From: Alphaproteobacteria bacterium
Lineage (GTDB): Bacteria; Pseudomonadota; Alphaproteobacteria; Micropepsales; Micropepsaceae
NCBI GenBank assembly: GCA_021324545.1
Contig: JAJPIX010000001.1
Location: 1-49,406, forward strand
DNA length: 49,406 bases
Direction of reading: 5' to 3'
The notes beneath the pieces are model-generated. The model was given only the letters and a program-made list of their open reading frames with translations, searched no databases and was not told the DNA's origin. The translations under genes and the position numbers were made by a program. Below, piece after piece: positions 1 to 7,934 of this stretch; positions within the stretch are counted from its first letter, which is position 1; each line of letters starts with the position of its first letter.

Positions 1-23
1 AAGTCGCGTTTTCGGAAGCGGGG

Positions 24-52
24 TTTATTGGTCAATCGCGGGCAAGTGTCAA
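24..52 (-). promoter_or_regulatory. putative sigma70 promoter reading out of the window to the left
   Basis: On the minus strand a perfect -35 box TTGACA (52 to 47) is followed after 17 bases by AATAAA (29 to 24), which matches four of six -10 consensus bases. It would drive a gene lying left of position 1. The rest of 1-112 holds no credible gene, only short GC inverted repeats near 60-90. This is an inference from sequence match alone. Confidence 0.4.
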
Positions 53-112
53 TACTAACCCCACGCCGGGGAACAGGAAAAATCCCCCGCGCGCGTCAGG
101 ACTTAGCAGACG

Positions 113-667
113 CTAGACCAGGGCCGGGAGCGAACGCAAGACGGGCTGCGGCCCCTTGGCCACGGGGGCCTGGGCCTCCTGCCCTCCGCAGCAATCGGCA
201 AGCCGCTTGAGGATATAGGGCCACTGGATGGCCATCAGGTTGCGGTATTCAAGCCCGGCCTTGCCATGGCGCAGGAAAAATCGGTGCTCCAGCTCAATGC
301 GGGTGGCGCCGTCCATGGCCACAAACCGGACTTCAACCTCGCTGGCCCGATTGGGGTTCGGCTCCGGCATATGGTCGGGGCCGACATGCCAGCGAAGCAC
401 AACCTTCTCCGGAGGAACCCAGCGAAGCACTCTGGCCATGTCGAATCGGATACCTTCCGGGCCGCGCTCCCAGATCATTCCGCCCTTGCGGCCTTCGAAA
501 AAGATGTCCTCCAGAACCTCGCCTGACCAGGTGAACTCGCATGGCCACCAGACATGAAAATCGTGCCGGAATTTTTCGAAGACGGCCGATTGCGGCAACG
601 GCACAACAATCTGGGCGCAGACCCGATCATCTGCCTGGAATTCTAGCGTACGGACTGGGGCTGTCAT
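113..667 (-). CDS. SRPBCC / AHSA1-like ligand-binding domain protein
   Basis: This 184-residue protein has the pattern of the START/SRPBCC fold in the AHSA1 branch: an N-terminal strand ending VVPLPQSAVFEKF, a tryptophan-rich loop (HVWWPCEF), central strands with GGMIWERGPEG, and a C-terminal helix (EYRNLMAIQWPYILKRL). These proteins bind hydrophobic ligands in a helix-grip pocket and are often cytosolic; the ligand here is unknown. I chose ATG 667 because GGAGG lies six bases upstream at 673-677; a longer frame to 691 lacks such a site. The C-terminal 25 residues after GGQEAQ are proline-rich and probably disordered. It is read away from the gene at 798, sharing a 130-base divergent promoter region. 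Family assignment is by sequence pattern; substrate is not inferable. Confidence 0.75.
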   Translation of the reverse strand: MTAPVRTLEFQADDRVCAQIVVPLPQSAVFEKFRHDFHVWWPCEFTWSGEVLEDIFFEGRKGGMIWERGPEGIRFDMARVLRWVPPEKVVLRWHVGPDHMPEPNPNRASEVEVRFVAMDGATRIELEHRFFLRHGKAGLEYRNLMAIQWPYILKRLADCCGGQEAQAPVAKGPQPVLRSLPALV

Positions 668-690
668 GGAAACCTCCGCTCGCCTAAACA

Positions 691-716
691 AACTCTAAGG
701 CGGCACATGCCGTTCC
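691..716 (-). promoter_or_regulatory. possible EcfG-type stress promoter for the SRPBCC gene
   Basis: GGAAC (716 to 712) is separated by 17 bases from AGTT (694 to 691) on the minus strand, close to the alphaproteobacterial general-stress sigma consensus GGAAC-N16/17-CGTT. It would start transcription roughly 15-20 bases before ATG 667. The -10 element has one mismatch, so this is tentative. Confidence 0.25.
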
Positions 717-797
717 CACTGGCGCGCGCGTCATGTAAAGGAACAATCTGAATCAAAGGCGGAAAAGGCCGGTTCTCCGGCGTTTTGGAGGTCCCGG

Positions 798-1538
798 GTG
801 CAACGTTGCTGGCCGCTTGTTCTGGGCATGATCGCCCTTGTGTCCGCCGCTCCGGTGCTGGCCGGCCCGCCCTATCAGACCGACGACGCCGAACCCACCG
901 AAACCGGACATTGGGAGATCTACGCTTTCGGCGACGGCGCCAGCTCCAGAGGCACGCTCGCCGGCGAAGCGGGACTCGACTTCAACTATGGCGGCGCCGA
1001 AGACCTTCAACTTTCGATGGTCATCCCGTTCGGCTACAGCCGGCCGGACGACGAAGGCTTCCGCTCGGGCTTTGGCGATATTGAACTGGGCGCCAAATAT
1101 CGCTTCGTCCGCCAGACCGACACACTGCCCGACATCAGCGTCTTTCCGTCGCTACAGATTCCGGTCGGTTCATCCAGCCAGTTCACGCCAAGCCATGTCA
1201 GCGAATTTCTGCCCGTCTGGGCGGAAAAGGATTTCGGCGCCTGGAGCCTGTTCGGCGGCGGCGGTTACGACATCAATCCCGGCGGCAGCAACCGCAACTA
1301 CTGGTTCTTCGGTGCAGCGCTGACGCGGCAGATCACGCCGCAGCTGCAGCTGGGAATCGAAGTTTTCCATGCCACGGCGGACACCGAGGGCGGCAAGGCC
1401 GCGACGGGCGTGGGTTTCGGCGCCGACTACGCCATCACCGACCACTATCATCTGATCGCCTCATATGCGCCGCCCTTGCAGAACATCGATTCGACGAGCA
1501 TTCACACCTATTATGCTGCGCTGGAGTTCAAAATCTGA
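798..1538 (+). CDS. predicted outer-membrane beta-barrel protein (phenol-degradation 'meta' transporter-like)
   Basis: The 246-residue product begins with a signal peptide (hydrophobic core LVLGMIALVSAAPVLA, cleavage near residue 22) followed by PPYQTDDAEPTETGHWEIY, the opening usual for the Phenol_MetA_deg-like outer-membrane family. The rest alternates polar and aromatic residues in short strands, ending in an aromatic/hydrophobic strand (YYAALEFKI), as beta-barrels do. Such proteins are thought to be channels, but the solute is not known. The start is GTG 798, preceded by GGAGG at 787-791. Its stop TGA overlaps the proposed CTG start of the next gene, which suggests the two are translated together. 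Confidence 0.7.
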   Translation: MQRCWPLVLGMIALVSAAPVLAGPPYQTDDAEPTETGHWEIYAFGDGASSRGTLAGEAGLDFNYGGAEDLQLSMVIPFGYSRPDDEGFRSGFGDIELGAKYRFVRQTDTLPDISVFPSLQIPVGSSSQFTPSHVSEFLPVWAEKDFGAWSLFGGGGYDINPGGSNRNYWFFGAALTRQITPQLQLGIEVFHATADTEGGKAATGVGFGADYAITDHYHLIASYAPPLQNIDSTSIHTYYAALEFKI

Positions 1539-2281
1539 CCCGCAAGCCCGATCACGCGCACCGGAAGGAATCCGGCCTTTGGCTTTACGGGCTGCATGCC
1601 GTGCGCGCGGCGCTGGCCAATCCGTCGCGCAAAATCATGCGTGCCGTGGTGACCGCACGCGCGGCCGAGGACATCGGAAAGGCGCTGCTTGGGCGCGTGC
1701 GCCACGAAATTGCGGACGCCGATGCGGTGGCGCGATTGCTGCCGCAGGGCGCGGTGCATCAGGGTGCCGCCCTGCTCTGCCAGCCCTTGCCGGCGCTGGA
1801 ACTGGCCGATGTGCTTGCCGAAAAGCCGGACCGCCGGCGAATTGTGCTCGTGCTGGACCAGATTTCCGATCCGCACAATGTGGGCGCCATTCTGCGGTCG
1901 GCCGCTGCGTTCGGCGTCAGCGCCGTCGTGGTGCAGGATCGTAACGCGCCGCCGGAATCGGGCGTGCTGGCAAAGGCGGCGTCGGGCGCGCTCGACATCG
2001 TGCCCTATATCACGGTTGTGAATATCGCCCGCGCACTCGAGAAGCTGGGCACGCTCGGCTTCTGGCGCGTTGCGCTTCTGGGCGACGGCGATGCGCCGCT
2101 CACCGACGCGGCGGTGAAAGGCGACATCGCGCTCGTGCTGGGGTCGGAGGGTTCGGGCGTCCGCAGGCTGGTACGCGAACGCTGCGACAGCTCGGCCTTC
2201 ATCCCGATCGATCCGCAGATGGAAAGCCTGAACGTTTCAAATGCCGCGGCCGTGGCGCTTTATGAGCTGCGCCGGGGATAA
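1535..2281 (+). CDS. rlmB: TrmH/SpoU-family rRNA (guanosine-2'-O-)methyltransferase, RlmB-like
   Basis: A SPOUT-class methyltransferase that uses S-adenosylmethionine to 2'-O-methylate RNA, most likely 23S rRNA. The three TrmH motifs are present: QISDPHNVGAILRSAAAFG (Asn and catalytic Arg), VLGSEGSGV, and the C-terminal IPIDPQMESLNVSNAAAVALYE knot. The first ordinary start codon in frame is GTG 1601, but that would cut off the conserved N-terminal LWLYGLHAV that begins the family's RNA-binding domain and is encoded in frame upstream. No ATG, GTG or TTG lies further upstream in that frame. CTG 1535 overlaps the TGA of the preceding gene (CTGA) and has GGAG at 1523-1526, so I annotate a 248-residue product from CTG; the fallback is 1601-2281. 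Convergent with the next gene, four bases apart. Confidence 0.85.
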   Translation: MTRKPDHAHRKESGLWLYGLHAVRAALANPSRKIMRAVVTARAAEDIGKALLGRVRHEIADADAVARLLPQGAVHQGAALLCQPLPALELADVLAEKPDRRRIVLVLDQISDPHNVGAILRSAAAFGVSAVVVQDRNAPPESGVLAKAASGALDIVPYITVVNIARALEKLGTLGFWRVALLGDGDAPLTDAAVKGDIALVLGSEGSGVRRLVRERCDSSAFIPIDPQMESLNVSNAAAVALYELRRG

Positions 2282-2285
2282 CCGT

Positions 2286-3467
2286 TCAGAACAGCGCCGC
2301 CACCACGTTCTCGCCGCCGAAGTTCTCGATGAAAACGAGAACCCTGTAGCCGTGCGCATATTCGAGATGCCCGCTGGCGTCGTGCAGCAAAAGGCCGTTG
2401 TTCGCCATGGTCGCCGTGCGCCGGTCGAAATCGAAGAGCGGCACATCGCCCTTGTAGTGATTGCGGATCAGATTGAAGAGCAGCTGCGCGTTCTGCGGCG
2501 CCAGCCTGACGCAGCCCGCGCTGGCCCGCGTTCCGAGCAGAGCGATGTCGCTGCCGGTTGCCCCGTGAATCGCAAGACCGGTCTTGGCGCCGTCATGCAC
2601 CCAGTTGAAGAACATGGCGTAGGGCATGGGCTGGTTCCACTGAATCGAATTGTAATGCGTGTAGAACCGCCTGGGATCGAGCTCGTAATAACCGGTGGGC
2701 GTGTAGCTGGGCAGGCGCAGGCCGGCGGCGTTGTACTCGACCTTTTCGCGGCCCGTTGAGACCGGCCAGTTGTAGAGCATCACAAGATTGCCGTCGGCCT
2801 TCTTGTCGAACACATACATGCGCTGCGCCCAGGGGCCGCTCTCGGCCTTGCTGACGTAAAGAAACAGATCGAAATTCGCGAGCATCTCGGCCGTCAGGCT
2901 GTCGCGAAGGCGGTCGGAAACGCGCGCAAGCTCCGCCGGACTCGGCTGGTGATTGTCGGCCGCCGGCGGATTGGGAATCGAACTGGTCGTCTGCGGCGGC
3001 GCGGTGGTTTGCGGCGCAAGTTCCAGATCCACGCGCGGCCGCGGGGGCGTTGCACCGGCTGTCACGCGCGGCTCGGTGATGGCCGGCCGAAGCGCGGGTG
3101 GCTGTTGCGTGGCAATGACATGCGGCACCGGCCGTTTCGCCGGCCGCTGAGCGACAACCGGATTTGTCTCTGGCGGCGTCTTTGCTTGCGGCGCCGCCTG
3201 CGATTGCGCCATCTGCGCCGGCTGAGGCTTCATCGCCTGCGCAATGCGGCGATAGAGGTCGGCCCCTTCCACCCGTGCAATCGCCCAGCCTGGCCGGATG
3301 ACATGTTCGTCAAGCGCGATGGCCACATCGCCGCCAATGCGCAAGGCCTGGGCGCCGGTATATTTTGCTTTCACGGCAAGCGCCGGATCATGCGAACAGG
3401 CGATGGCGACAGCATAAGCCGATGCGGCGGCGATATAGATCGCGCTCAGTTTCCGCAGTGAACTCAT
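2286..3467 (-). CDS. exported L,D-transpeptidase (YkuD domain)
   Basis: A 393-residue periplasmic enzyme expected to form 3-3 peptidoglycan cross-links or attach proteins to the wall. Residues 1-30 form an N-terminal hydrophobic anchor or signal (LSAIYIAAASAYAVAIACS). Residues about 80-180 are a proline/alanine/glutamine-rich linker. The YkuD catalytic domain spans about 200-375, with the active-site pair His301 (IHGATG) and Cys319 in ASAGCVRL. The next gene upstream on the same strand is a shorter paralogue, so the two look like a tandem duplication. The start is ATG 3467 with GGGGATGG a few bases upstream. Substrate choice among L,D-transpeptidase classes cannot be told from this sequence. 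Confidence 0.88.
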   Translation of the reverse strand: MSSLRKLSAIYIAAASAYAVAIACSHDPALAVKAKYTGAQALRIGGDVAIALDEHVIRPGWAIARVEGADLYRRIAQAMKPQPAQMAQSQAAPQAKTPPETNPVVAQRPAKRPVPHVIATQQPPALRPAITEPRVTAGATPPRPRVDLELAPQTTAPPQTTSSIPNPPAADNHQPSPAELARVSDRLRDSLTAEMLANFDLFLYVSKAESGPWAQRMYVFDKKADGNLVMLYNWPVSTGREKVEYNAAGLRLPSYTPTGYYELDPRRFYTHYNSIQWNQPMPYAMFFNWVHDGAKTGLAIHGATGSDIALLGTRASAGCVRLAPQNAQLLFNLIRNHYKGDVPLFDFDRRTATMANNGLLLHDASGHLEYAHGYRVLVFIENFGGENVVAALF

Positions 3468-3545
3468 CGTCCGGCCATCCCCAATCCGGTTTACAACCTA
3501 GCCGCCCAGCCGGCGGGCCGTCCCATTTCGGCGCAGCTTGCGGTT

Positions 3546-3570
3546 AACAGAATCGCCGGAAATTGGTTCC
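3546..3570 (-). promoter_or_regulatory. possible EcfG-type promoter before the first L,D-transpeptidase
   Basis: Minus-strand GGAAC (3570 to 3566), 16 bases, then TGTT (3549 to 3546) resembles GGAAC-N16/17-CGTT with one mismatch. It lies in the 121-base gap between the two transpeptidase genes and would give an 80-base leader. Tentative. Confidence 0.25.
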
Positions 3571-3588
3571 GCGGCAAGGCCTTGACGG

Positions 3589-4521
3589 TTAAGACTTTGC
3601 GACAGAGCCCGCCGCAGCGGGGTCCAATTCCGCCACCAGCGCCGGCGCGCCGGGGTAATCCTGGATGATCACGAGCACCCGATAACCCCAGTAAAGCTCC
3701 GGTTGGCCGGTGCCATCCGTCAGGATGGCCCCATCCTTCCGCGTGGTCGGACCGGCCGGGTCTACGGCAAAAACCGGGACCATCCCGCCCTCTTCGGCCT
3801 GGAAGCGCTTGAACAGGTATTCGGCCTGATCGGGGGGCAGCCGCACACAGCCGCCCGACGCGCGCTGGCCAAGGGGGACTTCATGTCCGGCCCAGGCATG
3901 CAAGGCAATTCCGGCGGCATGTCCATGAACGGTGTAGTTCAGGAACATCGCCCAGGGCATGGCTGCGCCATCCCAGACATGGCTGAAGTGCACCCGGTCG
4001 AATCGGTTTGGATCAAGCTCGAACAGGCCTTCGGGCGTGTCGGTGAAATATTTTTCGCGCCTCTCGCGGCCCGTGGAGACCGGAATGGCTTTCTCGAACA
4101 CCAATCCGCCGTCATTGCCCTTGTGGAAGATGAACATGTGTTGCGCCCATGGACCGGCCACGGCCTTGCTCACGTACAGAAACACATCGAAATAGGGATA
4201 AAGTTGTGCAGGCACGCTCTCGCGCACGCGCAGTGCCACTTCATCCGGCGAAGCCTGAAACGGCGGCGATGCCTCGGGCCTTGGCGGCGGCTGCACTTTG
4301 GTCGCGGCGGGCCGTTCGGACTGTACGTCCTTGACCGGCAAGGCGGCCGGATCGTTCGATGCAAGGCGGACAGGTTCGGGCGTCGGACGGCCAAGCATTG
4401 CGAAACTGATATGGGCCGACTGGATTGCCATCGCGACGGCCATCGCCACGAAAGCCACCGAAGCGACGCCCGCAAGCTCCCGGATACGCAGCAAGAACGA
4501 ACCCCCGCAACTCCCGAACAT
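3589..4521 (-). CDS. second L,D-transpeptidase (YkuD domain), membrane-anchored
   Basis: The 310-residue paralogue of the neighbouring gene has a hydrophobic N-terminal segment (about residues 16-38), a short proline-rich linker (about 65-92) and a YkuD domain from about 95 with His208 (LHAWAG) and catalytic Cys225 (ASGGCVRLPPD). Both proteins share the VFLYVSKA..GPWAQ entry strand and the STGRE loop, supporting recent common origin. ATG 4521 directly follows the TGA of the MFS gene (TGAATG), so it is probably translated by coupling. An alternative TTG start at 4494, preceded by a GGGGG run, would remove nine residues and leave a more ordinary signal-anchor. The product should act in the periplasm on peptidoglycan. 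Confidence 0.88.
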   Translation of the reverse strand: MFGSCGGSFLLRIRELAGVASVAFVAMAVAMAIQSAHISFAMLGRPTPEPVRLASNDPAALPVKDVQSERPAATKVQPPPRPEASPPFQASPDEVALRVRESVPAQLYPYFDVFLYVSKAVAGPWAQHMFIFHKGNDGGLVFEKAIPVSTGRERREKYFTDTPEGLFELDPNRFDRVHFSHVWDGAAMPWAMFLNYTVHGHAAGIALHAWAGHEVPLGQRASGGCVRLPPDQAEYLFKRFQAEEGGMVPVFAVDPAGPTTRKDGAILTDGTGQPELYWGYRVLVIIQDYPGAPALVAELDPAAAGSVAKS

Positions 4522-5838
4522 TCAACGTGGCGCGGACGCCAGCCGTTCCAGATCGGCCTTGAGGCTGCGCGACGCGCGCCAGTAACAGAACGCCGCCATC
4601 GAACCCGAAACCATGGTCGTCATCAATGCCCACCGCAGCGAATCATCGCCCAGCGCGGGATGCAAAAGCGAGCTGATCGTGCCTACGGTCAGCGGGCCGA
4701 GGCCAAGGCCGATCATGTTGAGAATGAAGAGAAAAAGGGCAACAGACGTGGCCCGCATGCGCACCGGCACAAGGCTCTGGGTCACCGCCAGGCCGGGCCC
4801 CACATAAACCGCCCCCATCAGCGCGGGAATGACCGCACCCATTAACGTAACCGCCGTATCTGGCGAGAGATACACGAGGGGCGCAAAGGGCACGGCGATC
4901 ATCTGTCCGACCATGGGCACGAGGATGAGCGCGCGTATGTCGCGCCTGCCATAGCGGTCCGCCAGCCAGCCCGCCGAAAACGTTCCGATCGCGCCGGGCA
5001 CGCCCGCAAGCAGCGCCAACGCCAGCCCGATCTGCACCGGCTGAAGATGATGCGAAACCGAAAGGAAAAGCGGAAAAAAGGCGACAAGCGAATATCCGCC
5101 GAATGCGCTCAAGCCGGTTGCCACTGCCAGCCACAGAAACGACGGCCGCGACAAAAGAAGGCTCACAACGGACCAGAAGGGCGGCGCCTTTCCTTCATCC
5201 GCAATGTTTTCGGCGCTGCCCCGCACAGGTTCGCGCACCGTGGCAATCACGAGAACGGCCAGCGCAAGCCCCGGAATGCCCGCAGCAAGAAAGGCGGGCC
5301 GCCATCCGTAATGCTGCGCGATCCAGCCGCCCCCGAAGAAGCCGAGCAGAAGCCCGATGTTGAGGCCCGCGGAGTAGAACGACAGCGCGGTGGCCCGATG
5401 TCTCGGCTCGTAATAGTCGGTGAGGATGGAGTTGATGGATGGCGCAGTGCCGGCTTCGCCGATGCCGGTGCCGAAACGCGCCACGACGAGGTGCCAGAAA
5501 CGCGCAGCCAACCCGCTGAACACGGTCATGAGGCTGAAGACCGCAAGCGAGGCCGCGATGATGTTCCGGCGGTTCATGCGGTCGGCGAATATCGCCAGCG
5601 GCACGCCAAGGGTTGCATAGACGACCGCGAACACCGTTCCCGAGAGCGCGCCCAGGGCCCAGTCGGGCAGCATGAATTCGGCTTTGATCAGCGGCAGCAG
5701 GATGCCCAGGATCTGCCGGTCGAGGTAATTGACGACATAGACGAGCGTCAGGACGACAAGGACGTAGTGCCTGTAACCGCGCCAGGCGGCGATGCCCGCC
5801 GCATCCGGTGCGTCTGCCGCCGCCTGCTCAACGCTCAT
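4522..5838 (-). CDS. MFS transporter, Spinster-like family
   Basis: A 438-residue, 12-helix inner-membrane carrier of the major facilitator superfamily. The first helix reads VYVVNYLDRQILGILLPLIKAEF, the typical opening of the Spinster-like group common in alphaproteobacteria. The loop 2-3 motif A is FADRMNRRNI and its second-half counterpart is LADRYGRRDI. The transported solute is unknown; bacterial relatives sit in lipid or aromatic catabolism contexts. I chose ATG 5838 (MSVEQAA) because GAGG lies just upstream and the frame to 5922 adds an unlikely cysteine- and proline-rich leader. Its 3' end abuts the second L,D-transpeptidase without a gap, suggesting co-transcription. Confidence 0.85.
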   Translation of the reverse strand: MSVEQAAADAPDAAGIAAWRGYRHYVLVVLTLVYVVNYLDRQILGILLPLIKAEFMLPDWALGALSGTVFAVVYATLGVPLAIFADRMNRRNIIAASLAVFSLMTVFSGLAARFWHLVVARFGTGIGEAGTAPSINSILTDYYEPRHRATALSFYSAGLNIGLLLGFFGGGWIAQHYGWRPAFLAAGIPGLALAVLVIATVREPVRGSAENIADEGKAPPFWSVVSLLLSRPSFLWLAVATGLSAFGGYSLVAFFPLFLSVSHHLQPVQIGLALALLAGVPGAIGTFSAGWLADRYGRRDIRALILVPMVGQMIAVPFAPLVYLSPDTAVTLMGAVIPALMGAVYVGPGLAVTQSLVPVRMRATSVALFLFILNMIGLGLGPLTVGTISSLLHPALGDDSLRWALMTTMVSGSMAAFCYWRASRSLKADLERLASAPR

Positions 5839-5916
5839 CGGGGCCTCTTCGGGCGGTTCTTCCGGCCCGACCCTAACAGAAGTTGAGCAGGCGCAAAGCG
5901 GATTGGCGCGTGTTGC

Positions 5917-5990
5917 CCTCATCCTTCGGCAGGCTCAGGATGAAGATGGTCAGCCGAGAGTCCTCACGCTGAGCCTGCCCTGGCATGAGG
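5917..5990. repeat. REP-like palindromic repeat, copy A (paired arms)
   Basis: Two inverted arms (5917-5943 and 5962-5990) both carry the core GGCAGGCTCAG, one on each strand, bounded by CCTCATCC and GCATGAGG. The core recurs at 14042 and 15434. The right arm ends three bases before the GGAG ribosome-binding site of the acyl-CoA dehydrogenase gene at 6004. It sits in the divergent region between the MFS and aidB-like genes. Confidence 0.8.
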
Positions 5991-6003
5991 ATGGAGTGTC
6001 CGC

Positions 6004-7653
6004 ATGAGCCCGCTTCGCCCCGAGACACATCTGGAAACCCATGACGTCACCAATCAGCCGCCGCCGTTCGAGAACATCAATCTGTTCACGTCCGACCGCG
6101 CGCTCGCCGATGCGGTGGCGCGGCATGGCGGAGTTGCCCATCGCGACAGGCTGACCGCCTTTGGCGCGCGCTGCGGTTCGGCCGAGGTGATCGAATGGGC
6201 CTTCGCCGCCAACCGCAATGTGCCGCAGCTGAAGACCTTTGACCGCTATGGCGAGCGGATCGACGAGGTGGACTTCCATCCCGCCTATCACGAACTCATG
6301 AAACTGGGGCTCGAAAGCGGAATCGCCGCGGTTGGCTGGAACGGTACGCCAAACGGCCATGTGCTGCACACGGCCATCGAATTCCTGATGTCACAGGCCG
6401 AGCCGGGTGTCTGCTGCCCCATGACCATGACCTATGCCGCGCTGGCCGCCCTGCGCCACCAGCCGGACCTGTTCGCCGAATGGAAGCCGCGCGTGACAGC
6501 GGCCAGATACGATCCGTCGTCGCAGCCGGCAAAGGACAAGACGGGTGTCACCATCGGAATGGCGATGACCGAGAAGCAGGGCGGGTCTGACGTGCGTGCC
6601 AACACCACGCGCGCCACGAGAAATGCGGACGGAAGCTACACGCTGGTCGGGCACAAATGGTTCTGCTCCGCGCCGATGTGCGACGCCTTTCTCACGCTCG
6701 CCTACACCGACAGGGGCCTGACCTGCTTTCTGGCGCCGCGCTGGAAGCCGGACGGCAGCCGCAATCCGATCTACATCATGCGGCTGAAGGACAAGATGGG
6801 CGACCGCGCCAATGCCTCATCCGAGATCGAGTATCACCACGCCTGGGCGCAAATCGTGGGCGAGGAAGGACGCGGCGTGCGCACTATCATCGAGATGGTG
6901 CACCACACCCGCCTTGACTGCATCCTGGCGCCGGCAGCGTTCATGCGTCAGGCCCTGGCGAACGCGGTGTGGCATGCCGCCCATCGCACGGCCTTCCAGA
7001 AGAAGCTGATTGATCAGCCTCTGATGCGAAACGTGCTTGCCGACATGGCCGTGGAGTCGGAGGCGGCAACGGCCCTTACCTTCCGCATTGCGCAAAGCTT
7101 CGACGAAAGCGAGGCGGCGGGCGAAACGACGCCGTTTTCGCGGATCGCCACGCCGGTCGGCAAATACTGGATCAACAAGCGTGTCGTGAACTTCGTCTAC
7201 GAGGCAATGGAAGCCCATGGCGGCAACGGCTATGTGGAAGACAGCGTGGTGCCGCGCATCTTCCGCCAGTCGCCGCTGAATTCCATCTGGGAAGGATCGG
7301 GCAATGTCATCTGTCTGGATGTGCTGCGCGCGATGACGAAGGAAACGGACACAACCGCTGCCTTCATCGACGAGCTGGAGGAAGCCCGTGGCGGAGACCG
7401 GCGGCTCGATGCGGCCATTGACGCGCTCAAGAACCGCGTGGTCCAGCCGCCGGACGAGCGTTTCGCGCGCCGGCTTGTGGAGGACATGGCCGTTGCGTTG
7501 CAGGCTTCGCTGCTTGTGCGCTTCGGGCCGGCCGCCGCCGCCGATGCCTTCTGCGCCACGCGCCTGACCCGGAATGCCGGTTACGCCTATGGCGCGCTCG
7601 ACGGCAAAATAGATGTTGATGCGCTCATTGTCCGCGCCATGCCCCAAATCTGA
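6004..7653 (+). CDS. aidB: AidB-like acyl-CoA dehydrogenase (adaptive alkylation response homologue)
   Basis: A 549-residue flavoprotein of the acyl-CoA dehydrogenase superfamily. It follows Escherichia coli AidB throughout: the opening THDVTNQPPPFENINLF, the FAD-binding block GMAMTEKQGGSDVRANTTRA, VGHKWFCSAPMCDAFL, the middle block RLKDKMGDRANASSEIEYHH and the C-terminal SIWEGSGNVICLDVLRAM. Length matches AidB (about 540), which is longer than ordinary acyl-CoA dehydrogenases because of its extra C-terminal domain. AidB binds FAD and DNA and is induced by alkylating agents, but its in vivo reaction is unsettled. The start ATG 6004 has GGAG at 5993-5996, immediately after repeat copy A. No ada or alkB lies nearby, so its regulation here is unknown. 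Confidence 0.88.
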   Translation: MSPLRPETHLETHDVTNQPPPFENINLFTSDRALADAVARHGGVAHRDRLTAFGARCGSAEVIEWAFAANRNVPQLKTFDRYGERIDEVDFHPAYHELMKLGLESGIAAVGWNGTPNGHVLHTAIEFLMSQAEPGVCCPMTMTYAALAALRHQPDLFAEWKPRVTAARYDPSSQPAKDKTGVTIGMAMTEKQGGSDVRANTTRATRNADGSYTLVGHKWFCSAPMCDAFLTLAYTDRGLTCFLAPRWKPDGSRNPIYIMRLKDKMGDRANASSEIEYHHAWAQIVGEEGRGVRTIIEMVHHTRLDCILAPAAFMRQALANAVWHAAHRTAFQKKLIDQPLMRNVLADMAVESEAATALTFRIAQSFDESEAAGETTPFSRIATPVGKYWINKRVVNFVYEAMEAHGGNGYVEDSVVPRIFRQSPLNSIWEGSGNVICLDVLRAMTKETDTTAAFIDELEEARGGDRRLDAAIDALKNRVVQPPDERFARRLVEDMAVALQASLLVRFGPAAAADAFCATRLTRNAGYAYGALDGKIDVDALIVRAMPQI

Positions 7654-7664
7654 TCCGGGTTTGC

Positions 7665-7711
7665 CAAAAAAACGACCGGCAACTGCCGGGGGACGGAGCA
7701 ATTGCCGGTCG
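7665..7711 (-). terminator. intrinsic terminator of the 64-residue orphan gene
   Basis: The arms CGACCGGCAA (7673-7682) and TTGCCGGTCG (7702-7711) form a perfect ten-pair stem. Read on the minus strand, the stem is followed by an uninterrupted T7 run (7671 to 7665). It lies between the convergent aidB-like gene and the small gene ending at 7740 and may also stop the former. Confidence 0.75.
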
Positions 7712-7739
7712 AGGTACGCCCTTTTGGGGGCGCCCCGGC

Positions 7740-7934
7740 TTATTCGTTTTGCACGTCTTCGCGCGTGGGAGCTGCCGTGTGCGCCAGGTCGTCGGCGATT
7801 CTCAGGAGCGCTTCGCGATGTGGAAATTCGCCCGCCATGGCCAGCGCCCGCATTTCATCCGCCTTCCGCGACAGGAAATCGCGAAAGAGACAGGCTGAAA
7901 GTTTCAGATCGTGTAGCTCAAAATGTTCGGCCAC
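7740..7934 (-). CDS. small hypothetical protein, 64 residues
   Basis: I do not recognise this protein. It begins at GTG 7932-7934 (MAEHFELHDLKLSACLFRDF) and is predicted to be largely helical, charged and cytosolic, with one cysteine and no membrane span. Support for it being real: a good terminator follows its stop, it fills the only space between aidB and parC, and its composition is protein-like. Against it: no convincing Shine-Dalgarno sequence precedes the GTG. The upstream 130 bases carry repeated TACCTA/TACGTA motifs that could be regulator sites. Confidence 0.55.
   Translation of the reverse strand: MAEHFELHDLKLSACLFRDFLSRKADEMRALAMAGEFPHREALLRIADDLAHTAAPTREDVQNE

Noticed and set aside
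60-112. Terminator after the SRPBCC gene
   Set aside because: GC-rich bases followed by TTTTT exist on the minus strand, but the stems are short and do not sit directly before the T-run.
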